From Amnibacterium sp. (GTDB lineage: Bacteria; Actinomycetota; Actinomycetes; Actinomycetales; Microbacteriaceae), in assembly GCF_025463795.1 (NCBI RefSeq), contig NZ_JAODBE010000038.1:1-44981 (forward strand): 44,981 bases of DNA, given 5' to 3'. Made by a program: the position numbers and the translations under genes. Shown here in pieces: positions 20,778 to 30,064 of the stretch. Position 1 is the stretch's first letter. Each line of letters opens with the position of its first letter. The notes under the pieces are model-generated. The model made no database searches. It was not told the origin of the DNA and saw only the letters and a list, made by a program, of their open reading frames with translations.

Positions 20778-21232
20778 CCGGGAGTAGTTGAAGCCGAACG
20801 TCCCCCGTCGTAGATCCTCTGCGGGAGGCGCTCTCGGACAGAAAGCGCGAACGCCGCCCGTTCGGCCGCGTCTCCACAGTTGCCCCGGTAGTCCTGGCGC
20901 CCGGCGAACGCTGCGCCTTCTTCGCCGGGCTCGCTGGACCCGGCAGCCGCAAGCGAAGCGGTCAGGTGGCGTGCGACCGCGAGTTGGTCCATGCGCTCCA
21001 CCTCGGCCATCAGCACATCATCCGGCGTCTCGTCATCGACGACGAAGGCCGTTGCCCACGCCTCGTTGAACCTCTCGTCGCTCAACTCGTCGTTCAACCG
21101 CGGGAAGAGTCTGTCCTGTTCGTCATCGACTGCTGAAGCCGCGTCCATGAGCCGCAGCACGTGCACAGCGTTCGGCCCGAGCAGTCGCCGGGCGGTAGCC
21201 GCAATCTCTCGGTCCTCGTCGTCAACGCACAT
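20774..21232 (-). CDS. Soluble acidic hypothetical protein, 152 aa
   Basis: Starts MCVDDEDREIAATARRLLG and is mostly helical and acidic, with AWATAFVVDDETPDDVLMAEVERMDQLAVARHL in the middle. It has no membrane helix or signal peptide and matches no family I know. The -10 TAGCGT is 6 nt before the ATG, so it is likely leaderless. It is the first gene of a two-gene operon inside the ychF-linked accessory block. A stand-alone regulatory or protective pair is possible but unsupported. Confidence 0.65.
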   Translation of the reverse strand: MCVDDEDREIAATARRLLGPNAVHVLRLMDAASAVDDEQDRLFPRLNDELSDERFNEAWATAFVVDDETPDDVLMAEVERMDQLAVARHLTASLAAAGSSEPGEEGAAFAGRQDYRGNCGDAAERAAFALSVRERLPQRIYDGGRSASTTPG

Positions 21233-21238
21233 GGGCCG

Positions 21239-21244
21239 ACGCTA
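21239..21244 (-). promoter_or_regulatory. -10 box TAGCGT for the two-gene unknown operon
   Basis: On the minus strand TAGCGT, a 6-nt spacer, then the ATG at 21232. No Shine-Dalgarno sequence is seen. The box lies within 30 bp of the ychF stop. Confidence 0.4.
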
Positions 21245-21265
21245 TCGAGTGCCCCAGACGCCGGA

Positions 21266-22339
21266 CTACGATCCGTGCCGCCACTCGACGACGTCGCCGT
21301 CCTGCATGACGTAGTCCTTGCCCTCGATCCGGGCCCTGCCGCGGGCCCGCGCCTCGGCGATGGAGCCGGCGTCGACGAGGTCCTGGAAGCCGATGACCTC
21401 GGCCTTGATGAACTTCTTCTCGAAGTCCGAGTGGATGACGCCGGCCGCCTCCGGCGCGTGCGCGCCGCGGGGGACGGTCCAGGCCCTCGACTCCTTGGGC
21501 CCGGCCGTGAGGTAGGTCTGGAGCCCGAGGGTGTCGAAGCCGACTCTGGCGAGCTGGTCGAGTCCGCTCTCGGTCTGTCCCGTGGAGGCGAGCAGCTCGG
21601 CGGCGTCCTCGGGGTCGAGGTCGATCAGCTCGGATTCGATCTTCGCGTCGAGGAAGACGGCGGGGGCGGGCGCGACCAGCTCCGCGAGCTGCGCCTTGCG
21701 GTCCTCGTCACCGAGCACGGCCTCGTCGACGTTGAAGACGAACAGGGCCGGCTTGGCGGTGAGCAGGCCGAGGTCCTTGATCGGGGTGAGGTCGATGCCG
21801 GACCCCGCGAGCCGCGTGCCGGCGTTGAGCGCCGCCTGCGCCGCCCGGATCGTCTCCAGCACCTCCGGCGGCGTGCGCCTGCCGCGCACCTCCTTCTCGA
21901 CCCGCGGCTCCACCTTCTCGAGCGTCTGCAGGTCGGCGAGGATCAGCTCCGTCGCGATGGTCTCCAGGTCGCCGGCCGGGTCGACCCCGCCGGCGACATG
22001 CACGACGTCGGGATCGGCGAAGGCGCGCACGACCTCGGCGATCGCGTCGGCCTCGCGGATGTTCGCGAGGAACTGGTTGCCGAGGCCCTCGCCCTGGCTC
22101 GCCCCCTTCACGATGCCCGCGATGTCGACGAACGAGACCGCGGCGGGCACGATCCGCTCGCTGGCGAAGAGGTCGGCGAGCACCTGCAGCCGGGGGTCGG
22201 GCAGGTCGACGACGCCCACGTTCGGCTCGATCGTGGCGAACGGGTAGTTCGCCGCGAGCACCGTGTTCTTCGTGAGCGCGTTGAAGAGGGTCGACTTGCC
22301 GACGTTCGGAAGTCCGACGATGCCGATCGTGAGAGCCAC
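21266..22339 (-). CDS. ychF: Obg-like ATPase YchF
   Basis: 357 residues. P-loop GLPNVGKST, switch region DIAGIVKGASQGEGLGN, and FNVDE in place of NKxD, which is what makes YchF prefer ATP. A C-terminal TGS-like domain ends KDYVMQDGDVVEWRHGS. It binds ribosomes and takes part in stress responses. The GTG at 22339 gives MALTIGIVGLPNVGKS, the usual start; a TTG at 22348 is the alternative. The last residues (EWRHGS) differ from the common FRFNV ending, and the corresponding DNA is duplicated at 18769-18785, so the 3' end may have been replaced by an insertion. Confidence 0.95.
   Translation of the reverse strand: MALTIGIVGLPNVGKSTLFNALTKNTVLAANYPFATIEPNVGVVDLPDPRLQVLADLFASERIVPAAVSFVDIAGIVKGASQGEGLGNQFLANIREADAIAEVVRAFADPDVVHVAGGVDPAGDLETIATELILADLQTLEKVEPRVEKEVRGRRTPPEVLETIRAAQAALNAGTRLAGSGIDLTPIKDLGLLTAKPALFVFNVDEAVLGDEDRKAQLAELVAPAPAVFLDAKIESELIDLDPEDAAELLASTGQTESGLDQLARVGFDTLGLQTYLTAGPKESRAWTVPRGAHAPEAAGVIHSDFEKKFIKAEVIGFQDLVDAGSIAEARARGRARIEGKDYVMQDGDVVEWRHGS
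21273..21289. repeat. Right copy of the 17-bp direct repeat, within the ychF 3' end
   Basis: CCGTGCCGCCACTCGAC, identical to 18769-18785. It encodes the VEWRHG end of YchF on the minus strand. Together the copies bracket about 2.5 kb. Confidence 0.55.
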
Positions 22340-22504
22340 GGCCGTCAACCGTAGACGGTGCCGGATCCGCGTCCGGCCGTGAACGCCGGCGCAGGGCCTG
22401 AGCGCCGGTCTGCAGGTCCCGGCCGCGTGTCGCGCGGCGTCTCCGCAACGGCGCGATCAGTGACGGACGGGGAGCCCCGGCCGGTGTCGGAGGGGGCTGC
22501 CAGC

Positions 22505-23122
22505 ATGCCGCCCGTGCCACTGGATTTCACCGCCGTCGACTTCGAGACGGCGGGGCCGTCCAGCGCCTCCGCCTGTTCCGTCGGGGTGGTGGTGGTGGAG
22601 GACGGCCGGGTCGTCGAGAAGCGCGGTTGGCTGATCCGGCCGCCCGCCGGGCACGACGTGTTCAGCGAGTGGAACATCCGCATCCACGGCATCACGCCCG
22701 ACCGGGTGGTCGAGGCGGCCGGATGGGCGGAGCAGATGGACGACCTGATGTCGGCGCTCGGCGACCGCCCTGTCGTCGCGCACAACGCCCGGTTCGACAT
22801 GGGCGTCATCCGCGCGGCCTGCTTCGCGACCGGCGTGCCGACCCCGTCCCTCGACTACTTCTGCAGCCTGGCGGTCGCCCGCCGCACCTACGAGCTCCAC
22901 TCCTACCGTCTGCCCGTGGCGGCCATGGCGGCCGGGTTCGAGGACTTCCCGCACCACGACGCCATCGCGGACGCCGAGGCCTGCGCCGCGATCGTCGTGC
23001 ACGCGGCCGGGCGCCACGGCGCCGCTCACGTGCCGGAGCTGCTCGAGGCCGTCGGTGAGCGCCTCGCGCGGCTCACGCCGCTCGATCCGGAGCGCGGCAT
23101 CCGCCCCATGGCCTTCGCCTGA
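22505..23122 (+). CDS. DEDDh 3'-5' exonuclease (DnaQ/epsilon-like)
   Basis: 205 residues. Exo I is VDFETAG (D12, E14), Exo II is VAHNARFDMGVI, and Exo III is HHDAIADAEACA, giving the DEDDh catalytic set. It is a stand-alone proofreading-type exonuclease with no polymerase or BRCT domain. GGAGGG precedes the ATG at 22505; the track start at 22358 would add an implausible Arg-rich leader. Its 3' end overlaps the convergent MFS gene by 97 bp. Confidence 0.88.
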   Translation: MPPVPLDFTAVDFETAGPSSASACSVGVVVVEDGRVVEKRGWLIRPPAGHDVFSEWNIRIHGITPDRVVEAAGWAEQMDDLMSALGDRPVVAHNARFDMGVIRAACFATGVPTPSLDYFCSLAVARRTYELHSYRLPVAAMAAGFEDFPHHDAIADAEACAAIVVHAAGRHGAAHVPELLEAVGERLARLTPLDPERGIRPMAFA

Positions 23123-24297
23123 TCCCGGCGCTCGCCGCGAAGCAGCGCGAGCCCCGCGCCGGCGGAGACGACCGCGACCGCGCCGAGCAGCGCTCCGTAG
23201 GGCACGACGGCGATGAGCGCCGCTCCCGCGGCGATGGAGACCGTCTGCGGCGTGCTCGTGGCGAGGTCGACTGCGGCGAAGACGCGGCCCTGGAGGCGGT
23301 CAGGGGTGCGGCGCTGCAGCAGGGTGTTCGAACCGACGAGCAGCCATGACAGCGACGCCCCGAGCACGACGCCGCCCGCGATCACCACGGGCATGGACGG
23401 CACGATGAGCAGGGCGCTGCCTGCGGCCAGCAGCACCATGCCGAGCCCGGCGAGCACCGACTCCCCCAGGCGCCGCAGGACGGGGGCGGCGGTGAGCCCG
23501 CCGGCGATGGCGCCGGCGCCCTGGACCATCTGGAGCACCCCGAGGAACGTCGGGGGCTGATGGAGCCCCTGCGCGACCACCGCGAACGGCGCGGTCTCCA
23601 GGAAGCCGACCACGAGCAGCACGACGGCGGTCGCCACGGTCATCCGCAGCAGCGCAGGGACCGCCGCCACGTGCCGGAACCCGGCGGAGACCTCGCGCAG
23701 CCAATGCTCCCGCTGGGCGCGGTCGGGAGGGCGCTCGGCGACCCGGATCGCGAGCAGGGAGACGACCGCGACGACGAACGTCGCCGCGTCGAGCGCTGCG
23801 ACCGCACCGCCGCCCGCGACTGTGAGCAGCCCGGCACCGAGCAGCGGCGCGAACAGGCGAAGCCCCTCGCGGACCGTGCGGAGCAGGGCGTTGGCGTCCG
23901 CGAGCAGCTCGTCGGGCACGATCGACGGCAGCAGCGCGGACTGCGCCGGGCCGAGCACCGTGTACGAGGCGCCGTAGAGCACCATGACGACCCAGACGAT
24001 CCACACCTGGCCCGCGTCGTGCACGAGCAGCAGGGGCAGCAGGGCGAGGCCGGTGAGCGCGTTCCCCCACAGCAGCACCGCCCGTCGGCGCACGCGGTCG
24101 ACGAGCACGCCGGCGAGCGGGGCGCACAGCGACGGGGCGACCACGAAGAAGAAGGTGAGGCCGGCCGCACCGTTCGAGCCCGTGAGCTCCTTCACCCAGA
24201 TCGCCGCCGCGATCAGCAGCGCCGAGTCGCCGAGCATCGAGAACGCCTGCCCGACGAGGTAGAGCCGGGCGTCGCGGATGCGCATCAGGGCTCTCAT
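23026..24297 (-). CDS. MFS transporter (drug efflux type)
   Basis: 423 residues with about 12 membrane segments. The start MRALMRIRDARLYLVGQAFSMLGDSAL and the loop LAGVLVDRVRRRAVLL (motif A) are typical of actinobacterial MFS exporters of the MFS_3/enterobactin-exporter kind. The C-terminus is a polar, Ser/Arg-rich tail that lies antisense to the exonuclease gene and may be a recent stop-codon extension. The start overlaps the ArsR-type regulator's stop (ATGA). The regulator presumably represses this exporter. The substrate is not predictable. Confidence 0.88.
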   Translation of the reverse strand: MRALMRIRDARLYLVGQAFSMLGDSALLIAAAIWVKELTGSNGAAGLTFFFVVAPSLCAPLAGVLVDRVRRRAVLLWGNALTGLALLPLLLVHDAGQVWIVWVVMVLYGASYTVLGPAQSALLPSIVPDELLADANALLRTVREGLRLFAPLLGAGLLTVAGGGAVAALDAATFVVAVVSLLAIRVAERPPDRAQREHWLREVSAGFRHVAAVPALLRMTVATAVVLLVVGFLETAPFAVVAQGLHQPPTFLGVLQMVQGAGAIAGGLTAAPVLRRLGESVLAGLGMVLLAAGSALLIVPSMPVVIAGGVVLGASLSWLLVGSNTLLQRRTPDRLQGRVFAAVDLATSTPQTVSIAAGAALIAVVPYGALLGAVAVVSAGAGLALLRGERRDQAKAMGRMPRSGSSGVSRARRSPTASSSSGT

Positions 24298-24896
24298 GCG
24301 CCGGCCTCGGGCGCCTCGATCGGGTAGCCGAGCACCAGCATCTCGACCGGTAGCGCGCCCGCGGGACGGGCCGACGGATCCGTGAGCCGCTCGCGGAAGC
24401 GCGGCAGCAGCAGGTCGACGAGCTCGTCGCCGAGGGCGGCGAGCTCCTCCGCGGTCAGCCAGAAGAGGAACTCGGAGTCCTCGGCGGCTCGGCGCCACTC
24501 GGGCGGGTAGCCGCTCTGCGTCTCGAGCCAGCGCCGGTAGCGGTCGAGCTGGCGCTCGCGCAGCATCCTCGTCAGCATCGAGCCGGCCACCCGCGCATCC
24601 GCGCCACCGGCGTCACCGTCGATGCGCATGCCGAGCCTCGTCACCCGCCAGGGCCGGGACCGGCCGTGCCGCTCCCCCGCCTCCTCGACGAAGCCGTACT
24701 TCGCGAGCTGCCGGAGGTGGAACGAGCAGGTGCTCGGCGATTCGCCGATCCGCTCGCTCGCCTCCGTGGCGGTGAGCGGACCCCGCACCGTGAGCTGCTC
24801 GATCAGCGCGATCCGGATGGGATGCGCGAGCGCCCGCAGCGAACGGGGGTCGTCGACGAGGGGGAGATCGTCGACGGGGCGATGGTGCTCGGCCAT
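24294..24896 (-). CDS. ArsR-type winged-helix regulator of the adjacent MFS exporter
   Basis: 200 residues. The winged helix SLRALAHPIRIALIEQL...ATEASERIGESPSTCSFHLRQLAKYGFVEEA is followed by a C-terminal helical domain (LDRYRRWLETQSGYPPEWRRAA). It has no metal-binding Cys pattern, so it is not a metal sensor by sequence. It is coupled to the MFS gene. The promoter overlaps two TTTCGAAA palindromes, pointing to autorepression. The track start at 25892 is read-through antisense to rmuC. Confidence 0.9.
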   Translation of the reverse strand: MAEHHRPVDDLPLVDDPRSLRALAHPIRIALIEQLTVRGPLTATEASERIGESPSTCSFHLRQLAKYGFVEEAGERHGRSRPWRVTRLGMRIDGDAGGADARVAGSMLTRMLRERQLDRYRRWLETQSGYPPEWRRAAEDSEFLFWLTAEELAALGDELVDLLLPRFRERLTDPSARPAGALPVEMLVLGYPIEAPEAGA

Positions 24897-24897
24897 G

Positions 24898-24931
24898 TTT
24901 CGAAAGTACCCTTTCGAAAGATTCCTTTCAA
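24898..24931 (-). promoter_or_regulatory. Promoter with operator palindromes for the ArsR-MFS operon
   Basis: On the minus strand: -35 TTGAAA (24926-24931), a 17-nt spacer, -10 TACTTT (24903-24908), then 6 nt to the ATG at 24896. The perfect palindrome CTTTCGAAAG (24911-24920) fills the spacer, and a second copy, TTTCGAAA (24898-24905), covers the end of the -10 box. Spacing between centres is about 14 bp. This fits binding of a winged-helix dimer that blocks polymerase and gives a leaderless mRNA. Confidence 0.7.
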
Positions 24932-24975
24932 CAGTGCATCGGCCCGTGTCGGACCGTCGTGACACGGTGCCGCCC

Positions 24976-26262
24976 ATGGATCCGCTGCTCCTGCTCATCG
25001 GCCTGCTGGCCGGGACGGCGCTCGGTGCGCTCGTCGTGACCCTGCGGTCGCGCGGTGCCGACCCGCGCCTCACCGACGCCAGGCACGAGAACGACCTGCT
25101 GCGGGTGCAGACCGAGGCGGCCGCCGAGCGGGCCGATCTGCAGGCCGAGCTGGCGAGCCACGAGGCCACGATCGGCGCACTCCGGCGCCAGGTCGCCGAG
25201 GCCGCGGACCGGCATCGCGAGCTGCTCGAGCGCAGTCGCCAGGACGCGGAGGCGCAGCGCCTCCGCGAGGCGGAGCAGTCGCGGGTGCTCGCCGCGCTCG
25301 CTCCGGTGCAGGAGACGCTGCGCACGATGCAGGGCACGGTGCGGGACATCGAGCAGCAGCGCGCGGCCCAGTACGGGGCGCTCGAGCAGCAGCTCACGCG
25401 CTCGCAGGAGACGACGGAGCAGGTGCGGGCCACCGCCGAGTCGCTCGCGGGGGCGCTCCGCAGCAACTCCGTCCGCGGGGCCTGGGGCGAGAGCCAGCTG
25501 CGCCGGCTGGTGGAGGCGGCCGGGCTCACGAACCGGGTCGACTTCGACATGCAGGTCACGACGCGCGACCAGGACGGCGCCCGCCGCCCCGACCTCGTCG
25601 TGCGGCTTCCGGAGGGCAAGTGCATCGCCGTCGACGCGAAGGTTCCGCTCGCGGCGTTCCTCGAGGCGAACGAGATCCCGCCGTCGGCGCAGGGCGCGGA
25701 GGGCGCCCGCCGCGAGGCGCTAATGAAGGACCACGTCAAGGCGGTGCGCAGCCACATCGACGCGCTCACCGCGAAGGGGTACTGGAACGATTTCGACAGC
25801 CCCGAGTTCGTGGTCGCGTTCCTGCCGTCCGAGTCGCTGCTGTCGGCGGCCCTGTCCGCGGATCCCTCACTGCTCGAGTACTCGTTCGGCAAGCGGGTGG
25901 CGCTCGCCTCCCCGGTGAACCTCTGGGCGGTGCTGAAGACGGTCGCCTACACCTGGACCCAGCAGGCGCTCACCGAGGACGCGAAGAAGCTCTTCGACCT
26001 CTCGCGCACGCTCTACGAGCGCGTCGGCGGCCTCGCGGCGAAGGCGGACAAGCTGCGGGGCGCGCTCGAGCGATCGGTCGGCGCGTACAACGAGTTCGTC
26101 GCGACGCTCGAGACCCGCGTGCTCGTGACGGCGCGGCAGATCAGCCGGCTCGACGCGGCGGCGGTGCTCGGTGAGCCGACGCCGATCGACGTCGTGCCGC
26201 GGCCGCTGACGGCGGCGGAGCTCGTGTCGGACGAGCGGCCCCGGCTCAGCGCGGTGGAGTGA
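24976..26262 (+). CDS. rmuC: DNA recombination protein RmuC
   Basis: 428 residues. One N-terminal membrane helix (MDPLLLLIGLLAGTALGALVV), a long Glu/Arg/Gln-rich coiled coil (about 35-150), then the RmuC nuclease-like domain with GAWGESQLRRLVEAAGL, CIAVDAKVPLAAF and VVAFLPSESLLSAAL. It is thought to limit DNA inversions and rearrangements. The start at 24976 is chosen because it puts the membrane helix first. The gene diverges from the ArsR-type regulator across 79 bp. Confidence 0.93.
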   Translation: MDPLLLLIGLLAGTALGALVVTLRSRGADPRLTDARHENDLLRVQTEAAAERADLQAELASHEATIGALRRQVAEAADRHRELLERSRQDAEAQRLREAEQSRVLAALAPVQETLRTMQGTVRDIEQQRAAQYGALEQQLTRSQETTEQVRATAESLAGALRSNSVRGAWGESQLRRLVEAAGLTNRVDFDMQVTTRDQDGARRPDLVVRLPEGKCIAVDAKVPLAAFLEANEIPPSAQGAEGARREALMKDHVKAVRSHIDALTAKGYWNDFDSPEFVVAFLPSESLLSAALSADPSLLEYSFGKRVALASPVNLWAVLKTVAYTWTQQALTEDAKKLFDLSRTLYERVGGLAAKADKLRGALERSVGAYNEFVATLETRVLVTARQISRLDAAAVLGEPTPIDVVPRPLTAAELVSDERPRLSAVE

Positions 26263-26265
26263 GGA

Positions 26266-26385
26266 GCGGGCGGGCGGGCGGGCGCCCGGCGGCAGGGCCG
26301 TGCCGGGCGTAGGCGGATGTGCCGCCTGTAGGCCGGGAGTGCCCGGTTCGGCCTACACCCGGGAACGAAGGCCTACTCCCGGGAT
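26266..26385. repeat. Cluster of short palindromes and direct repeats between rmuC and glpX
   Basis: After a short GCGG run come AGGCGG-atgtg-CCGCCT (26311-26327), TGTAGGCC-15nt-GGCCTACA (26327-26357), and two direct copies of GGCCTACwCCCGGGA (26350-26364 and 26370-26384). The genes converge here, so a bidirectional terminator role is likely. The repeated unit also looks like a small intergenic repeat. Confidence 0.55.
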
Positions 26386-26434
26386 GGAGCGCGGGCTCGC
26401 CCGACGCCGGAAGCGCCGGATCCGTGCGGAGGGG

Positions 26435-27415
26435 TCAGAGCCAGCGCTCGGCGACGTGGTCGCTGACGATGCGGCGAAGCGTGCCCGACCGGGACCGGAG
26501 CACGATCGACTCCGTGCGGATGATCGGACCCTTGCGCCGCACGCCTTCGACGAGCCCGCCGTCGGTCACGCCCGTCGCCACGAACATCGTGTTGTTCCCC
26601 GACACGAGGCCGTCCGCGTCGTAGATGCGCTCCAGGTCGAGGCCGGCGGCCTCGCCGCGGGCCCGCTCGGCGTCGTCCTTCGGCGCGAGGCGACCCTGGA
26701 TGAAGCCGCCGAGGGCCTTGATCGCGCACGCCGTCACCACGCCCTCGGGGCTGCCGCCGGTGCCGACGCAGATGTCGATCCGCGTCTCGTAACGGGCCGC
26801 GTTGATGCCGCCGGCCACATCGCCGTCGAGCAGCAGCCGGGTGCCGGCGCCGGCCGCGCGGATCTCCTCGATCAGCTCCTGGTGCCGCGGCCGGTCGAGC
26901 ACCGCGATGACCATGTCGCCGACGTCCTTGCGCTTCGCCTTCGCGAGCTCGCGGATGTTGTCGCCGATGGACTGCTCGAGCGAGCAGACCCCGATGCCGT
27001 GGGAGTCGGTGACGAGCTTCTCCATGTAGAACACGCTCGAGGCGTCGAGCATCGTGTGCCGGTCGGAGACCGCGATCATCGACAGCGCGTTCTGCCGGCC
27101 CTGCGCCGTCATCGTCGTGCCGTCGATCGGATCCACGGCGATGTCCGCCTGCGGACCGTCCCCGTTCCCGACGTGCTCGCCGTTGAAGAGCATCGGCGCC
27201 TTGTCCTTCTCGCCCTCACCGATCACGACGACCCCGGCGAAGTGCACGGTCGCGAGGAAGGCCCGCATCGCGTCGACCGCGGCCCCGTCGGCGGCGAGCT
27301 TGTCGCCCTTCCCGATGAACGGCACGGCCCGGATCGCCGCCGCCTCCGTGGCCCGCACCAGCTCGAGGGCGAGGTTCCGGTCCGGCTCCGCCATGAGATC
27401 GACACGCTCGGGCAC
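26435..27415 (-). CDS. glpX: Class II fructose-1,6-bisphosphatase
   Basis: 326 residues from a GTG at 27415 that has AGGAGG 5 nt upstream; the ATG at 27394 lacks such a site. Motifs: IGEGEKDKAPML, the metal-binding DPIDGTT, and GGSPEGVVTACAIKALGG. It dephosphorylates fructose-1,6-bisphosphate in gluconeogenesis and is the usual FBPase of Actinobacteria. It diverges from fbaA across about 110 bp, pairing the two steps around the same intermediate. Confidence 0.94.
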   Translation of the reverse strand: MPERVDLMAEPDRNLALELVRATEAAAIRAVPFIGKGDKLAADGAAVDAMRAFLATVHFAGVVVIGEGEKDKAPMLFNGEHVGNGDGPQADIAVDPIDGTTMTAQGRQNALSMIAVSDRHTMLDASSVFYMEKLVTDSHGIGVCSLEQSIGDNIRELAKAKRKDVGDMVIAVLDRPRHQELIEEIRAAGAGTRLLLDGDVAGGINAARYETRIDICVGTGGSPEGVVTACAIKALGGFIQGRLAPKDDAERARGEAAGLDLERIYDADGLVSGNNTMFVATGVTDGGLVEGVRRKGPIIRTESIVLRSRSGTLRRIVSDHVAERWL

Positions 27416-27526
27416 GGGGTCCTCCTCGGTTCGTGCTCGAAGGCTACCGGGAGACGTCCCATCGGCCCCTCTGAGGTCGCCGTCACTAGACTGCGGGCCG
27501 TCCGGCCCACCCCTGAAGGAGCCCCG

Positions 27527-28558
<1,032 letters not shown>

Positions 28559-28577
28559 GCCGCCGGGCGCACCCCGG

Positions 28578-28982
28578 TCAGGGCGTGGGCGGGAGCTGCT
28601 GGATCGAGTCCAGGTAGGTGGGATCCGCGAGGATCGCGGCCGTGACGAGCAGGCCGGTGACGACGGCGCTCGCCGCGCCGGCCGCGAGCGGGATCCAGAA
28701 CGCGAGCCGGTGGTCCCGGATCCGCGGCACCGAGAAGCCGATCGCCAGCACCAGGCTCGCGATCGCGGCGACGGCCATCGCCCAGCCGATGCCCGTCGCC
28801 ACGTCGACGGGTGTGTACCTGCTGATGCCCCTCGCCTGGTAGATCCGGTCGAGCACCGCCGGAAGGTCACGGGCCTGCGCGACCGCCTGAACCGTGTTGA
28901 TCACGCCGACCGCCAGCAGCCCGACGGTGATCGGGGCGTCCCAGATGGGGACGGTCCGCGCCGGCCGCCTCGTCTCGGTCAC
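28578..28982 (-). CDS. Small membrane protein (DUF6264-like), 134 aa
   Basis: Starts at a GTG 4 bp after the ispH stop. About four hydrophobic segments are visible: APITVGLLAVGVINTVQAV, a GIGWAMAVAAIASLVLAIGF stretch, LAFWIPLAAGAASAVVTGLLV and the region leading into it. It ends with a short polar tail. It resembles uncharacterised Microbacteriaceae membrane proteins that often follow ispH or related genes; the family name is from memory. Function unknown. Confidence 0.7.
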   Translation of the reverse strand: MTETRRPARTVPIWDAPITVGLLAVGVINTVQAVAQARDLPAVLDRIYQARGISRYTPVDVATGIGWAMAVAAIASLVLAIGFSVPRIRDHRLAFWIPLAAGAASAVVTGLLVTAAILADPTYLDSIQQLPPTP

Positions 28983-28986
28983 CGGG

Positions 28987-30039
28987 TCAGACCCGGCCGC
29001 CGAGCGCGCGGGGATCCCGGGCGCCCGACGCGTCGCGCCGCAGCTCCCGCGGCAGGGAGAACACCAGGTCCTCCTCGGCGGTGCGGACCTCGTCCACGGT
29101 GCCGTAGCCGGCCTCCGCGAGCCGCCCGAGCAGCGCCGTGACGAGCCGCTCGGGCACGCTCGCCCCGCTCGTCACCCCGACCGTCGTCGCGCCGTCGAGC
29201 CACGCGGGGTCGAGCTCTCCGGCGTCGTCGACGCGGTACGCCGAACGGGCGCCGTGCTCGAGCGCCACCTCGACCAGCCGCACCGAGTTCGAGGAGTTCG
29301 CGCTCCCCACGACGATCACCACGTCGGACTGCTTCGCGACCTTCTTGATGGCGACCTGCCGGTTCTGCGTCGCGTAGCAGATGTCGTCCGAGGGTGGATC
29401 CGCGAGGTGCGGGAACCGCGTGCGCAGCCGGCGCACCGTCTCCATGGTCTCGTCGACCGACAGCGTCGTCTGGGACAGCCACACCAGCTTCTCGGGATCG
29501 CGCACCTCGACCGTGTCGGCCTCGTCGGGGGAACCGACGAGCGTGATCCGCTCGGGGGCCTCGCCGCTCGTGCCTTCGACCTCCTCATGGCCGCGGTGGC
29601 CGATGAGGAGGATCTCGTAGTCGTCGCGGGCGAACCGCACGGCCTCGCGGTGCACCTTCGTGACGAGCGGGCACGTCGCGTCGATCGCGCGGAGCCCGCG
29701 GTCGGCGGCCGCGGCGACCACGGCCGGTGAGACGCCGTGCGCGCTGAAGACGACGTGCGCCCCCTGCGGCACCGCGTCGACCTCGTCGACGAAGACGGCG
29801 CCCTGCTCCTCGAGCCGCTTCACCACGTGCACGTTGTGCACGATCTGCTTGCGCACGTACACCGGGGCGCCGTACCGCTCGAGGGCCTTCTCCACCGCCA
29901 CGACCGCGCGGTCGACGCCGGCGCAGTAGCCGCGCGGAGCGGCGAGGAGCACCCGCTTGGTCGGGGTGACGGTGCCGTCGGCTACCGTGGGGCGCTCCGC
30001 CGCAGCGGCGGGAGCGACGAGGTCGGCGGGCGAGGACAC
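28987..30039 (-). CDS. ispH: 4-hydroxy-3-methylbut-2-enyl diphosphate reductase
   Basis: 350 residues. The three cysteines that hold the Fe-S cluster are in [11 protein letters not shown] (C39), [12 protein letters not shown] and [11 protein letters not shown]. The conserved [10 protein letters not shown] and [10 protein letters not shown] segments are present. It makes IPP and DMAPP in the last step of the MEP pathway. An extra N-terminal stretch of about 25 residues (Ala/Pro-rich) precedes the core. The start is a GTG with TAGAAT 7 nt upstream and no Shine-Dalgarno, so the mRNA is probably leaderless. Confidence 0.95.
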   Translation of the reverse strand: MSSPADLVAPAAAAERPTVADGTVTPTKRVLLAAPRGYCAGVDRAVVAVEKALERYGAPVYVRKQIVHNVHVVKRLEEQGAVFVDEVDAVPQGAHVVFSAHGVSPAVVAAAADRGLRAIDATCPLVTKVHREAVRFARDDYEILLIGHRGHEEVEGTSGEAPERITLVGSPDEADTVEVRDPEKLVWLSQTTLSVDETMETVRRLRTRFPHLADPPSDDICYATQNRQVAIKKVAKQSDVVIVVGSANSSNSVRLVEVALEHGARSAYRVDDAGELDPAWLDGATTVGVTSGASVPERLVTALLGRLAEAGYGTVDEVRTAEEDLVFSLPRELRRDASGARDPRALGGRV

Positions 30040-30046
30040 ACCGCCG

Positions 30047-30052
30047 ATTCTA
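30047..30052 (-). promoter_or_regulatory. -10 box TAGAAT for ispH
   Basis: TAGAAT ends 7 nt before the ispH GTG, in a gap of only 25 bp to the divergent xseA ATG. The two promoters must overlap the opposite gene's start region. Confidence 0.45.
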
Positions 30053-30064
30053 CGAGGGGCACGG

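Noticed and set aside
26266-26284. GCGG tetranucleotide run as a phase-variation tract
   Set aside because: Only four or so units, outside any coding region and not placed in a promoter.
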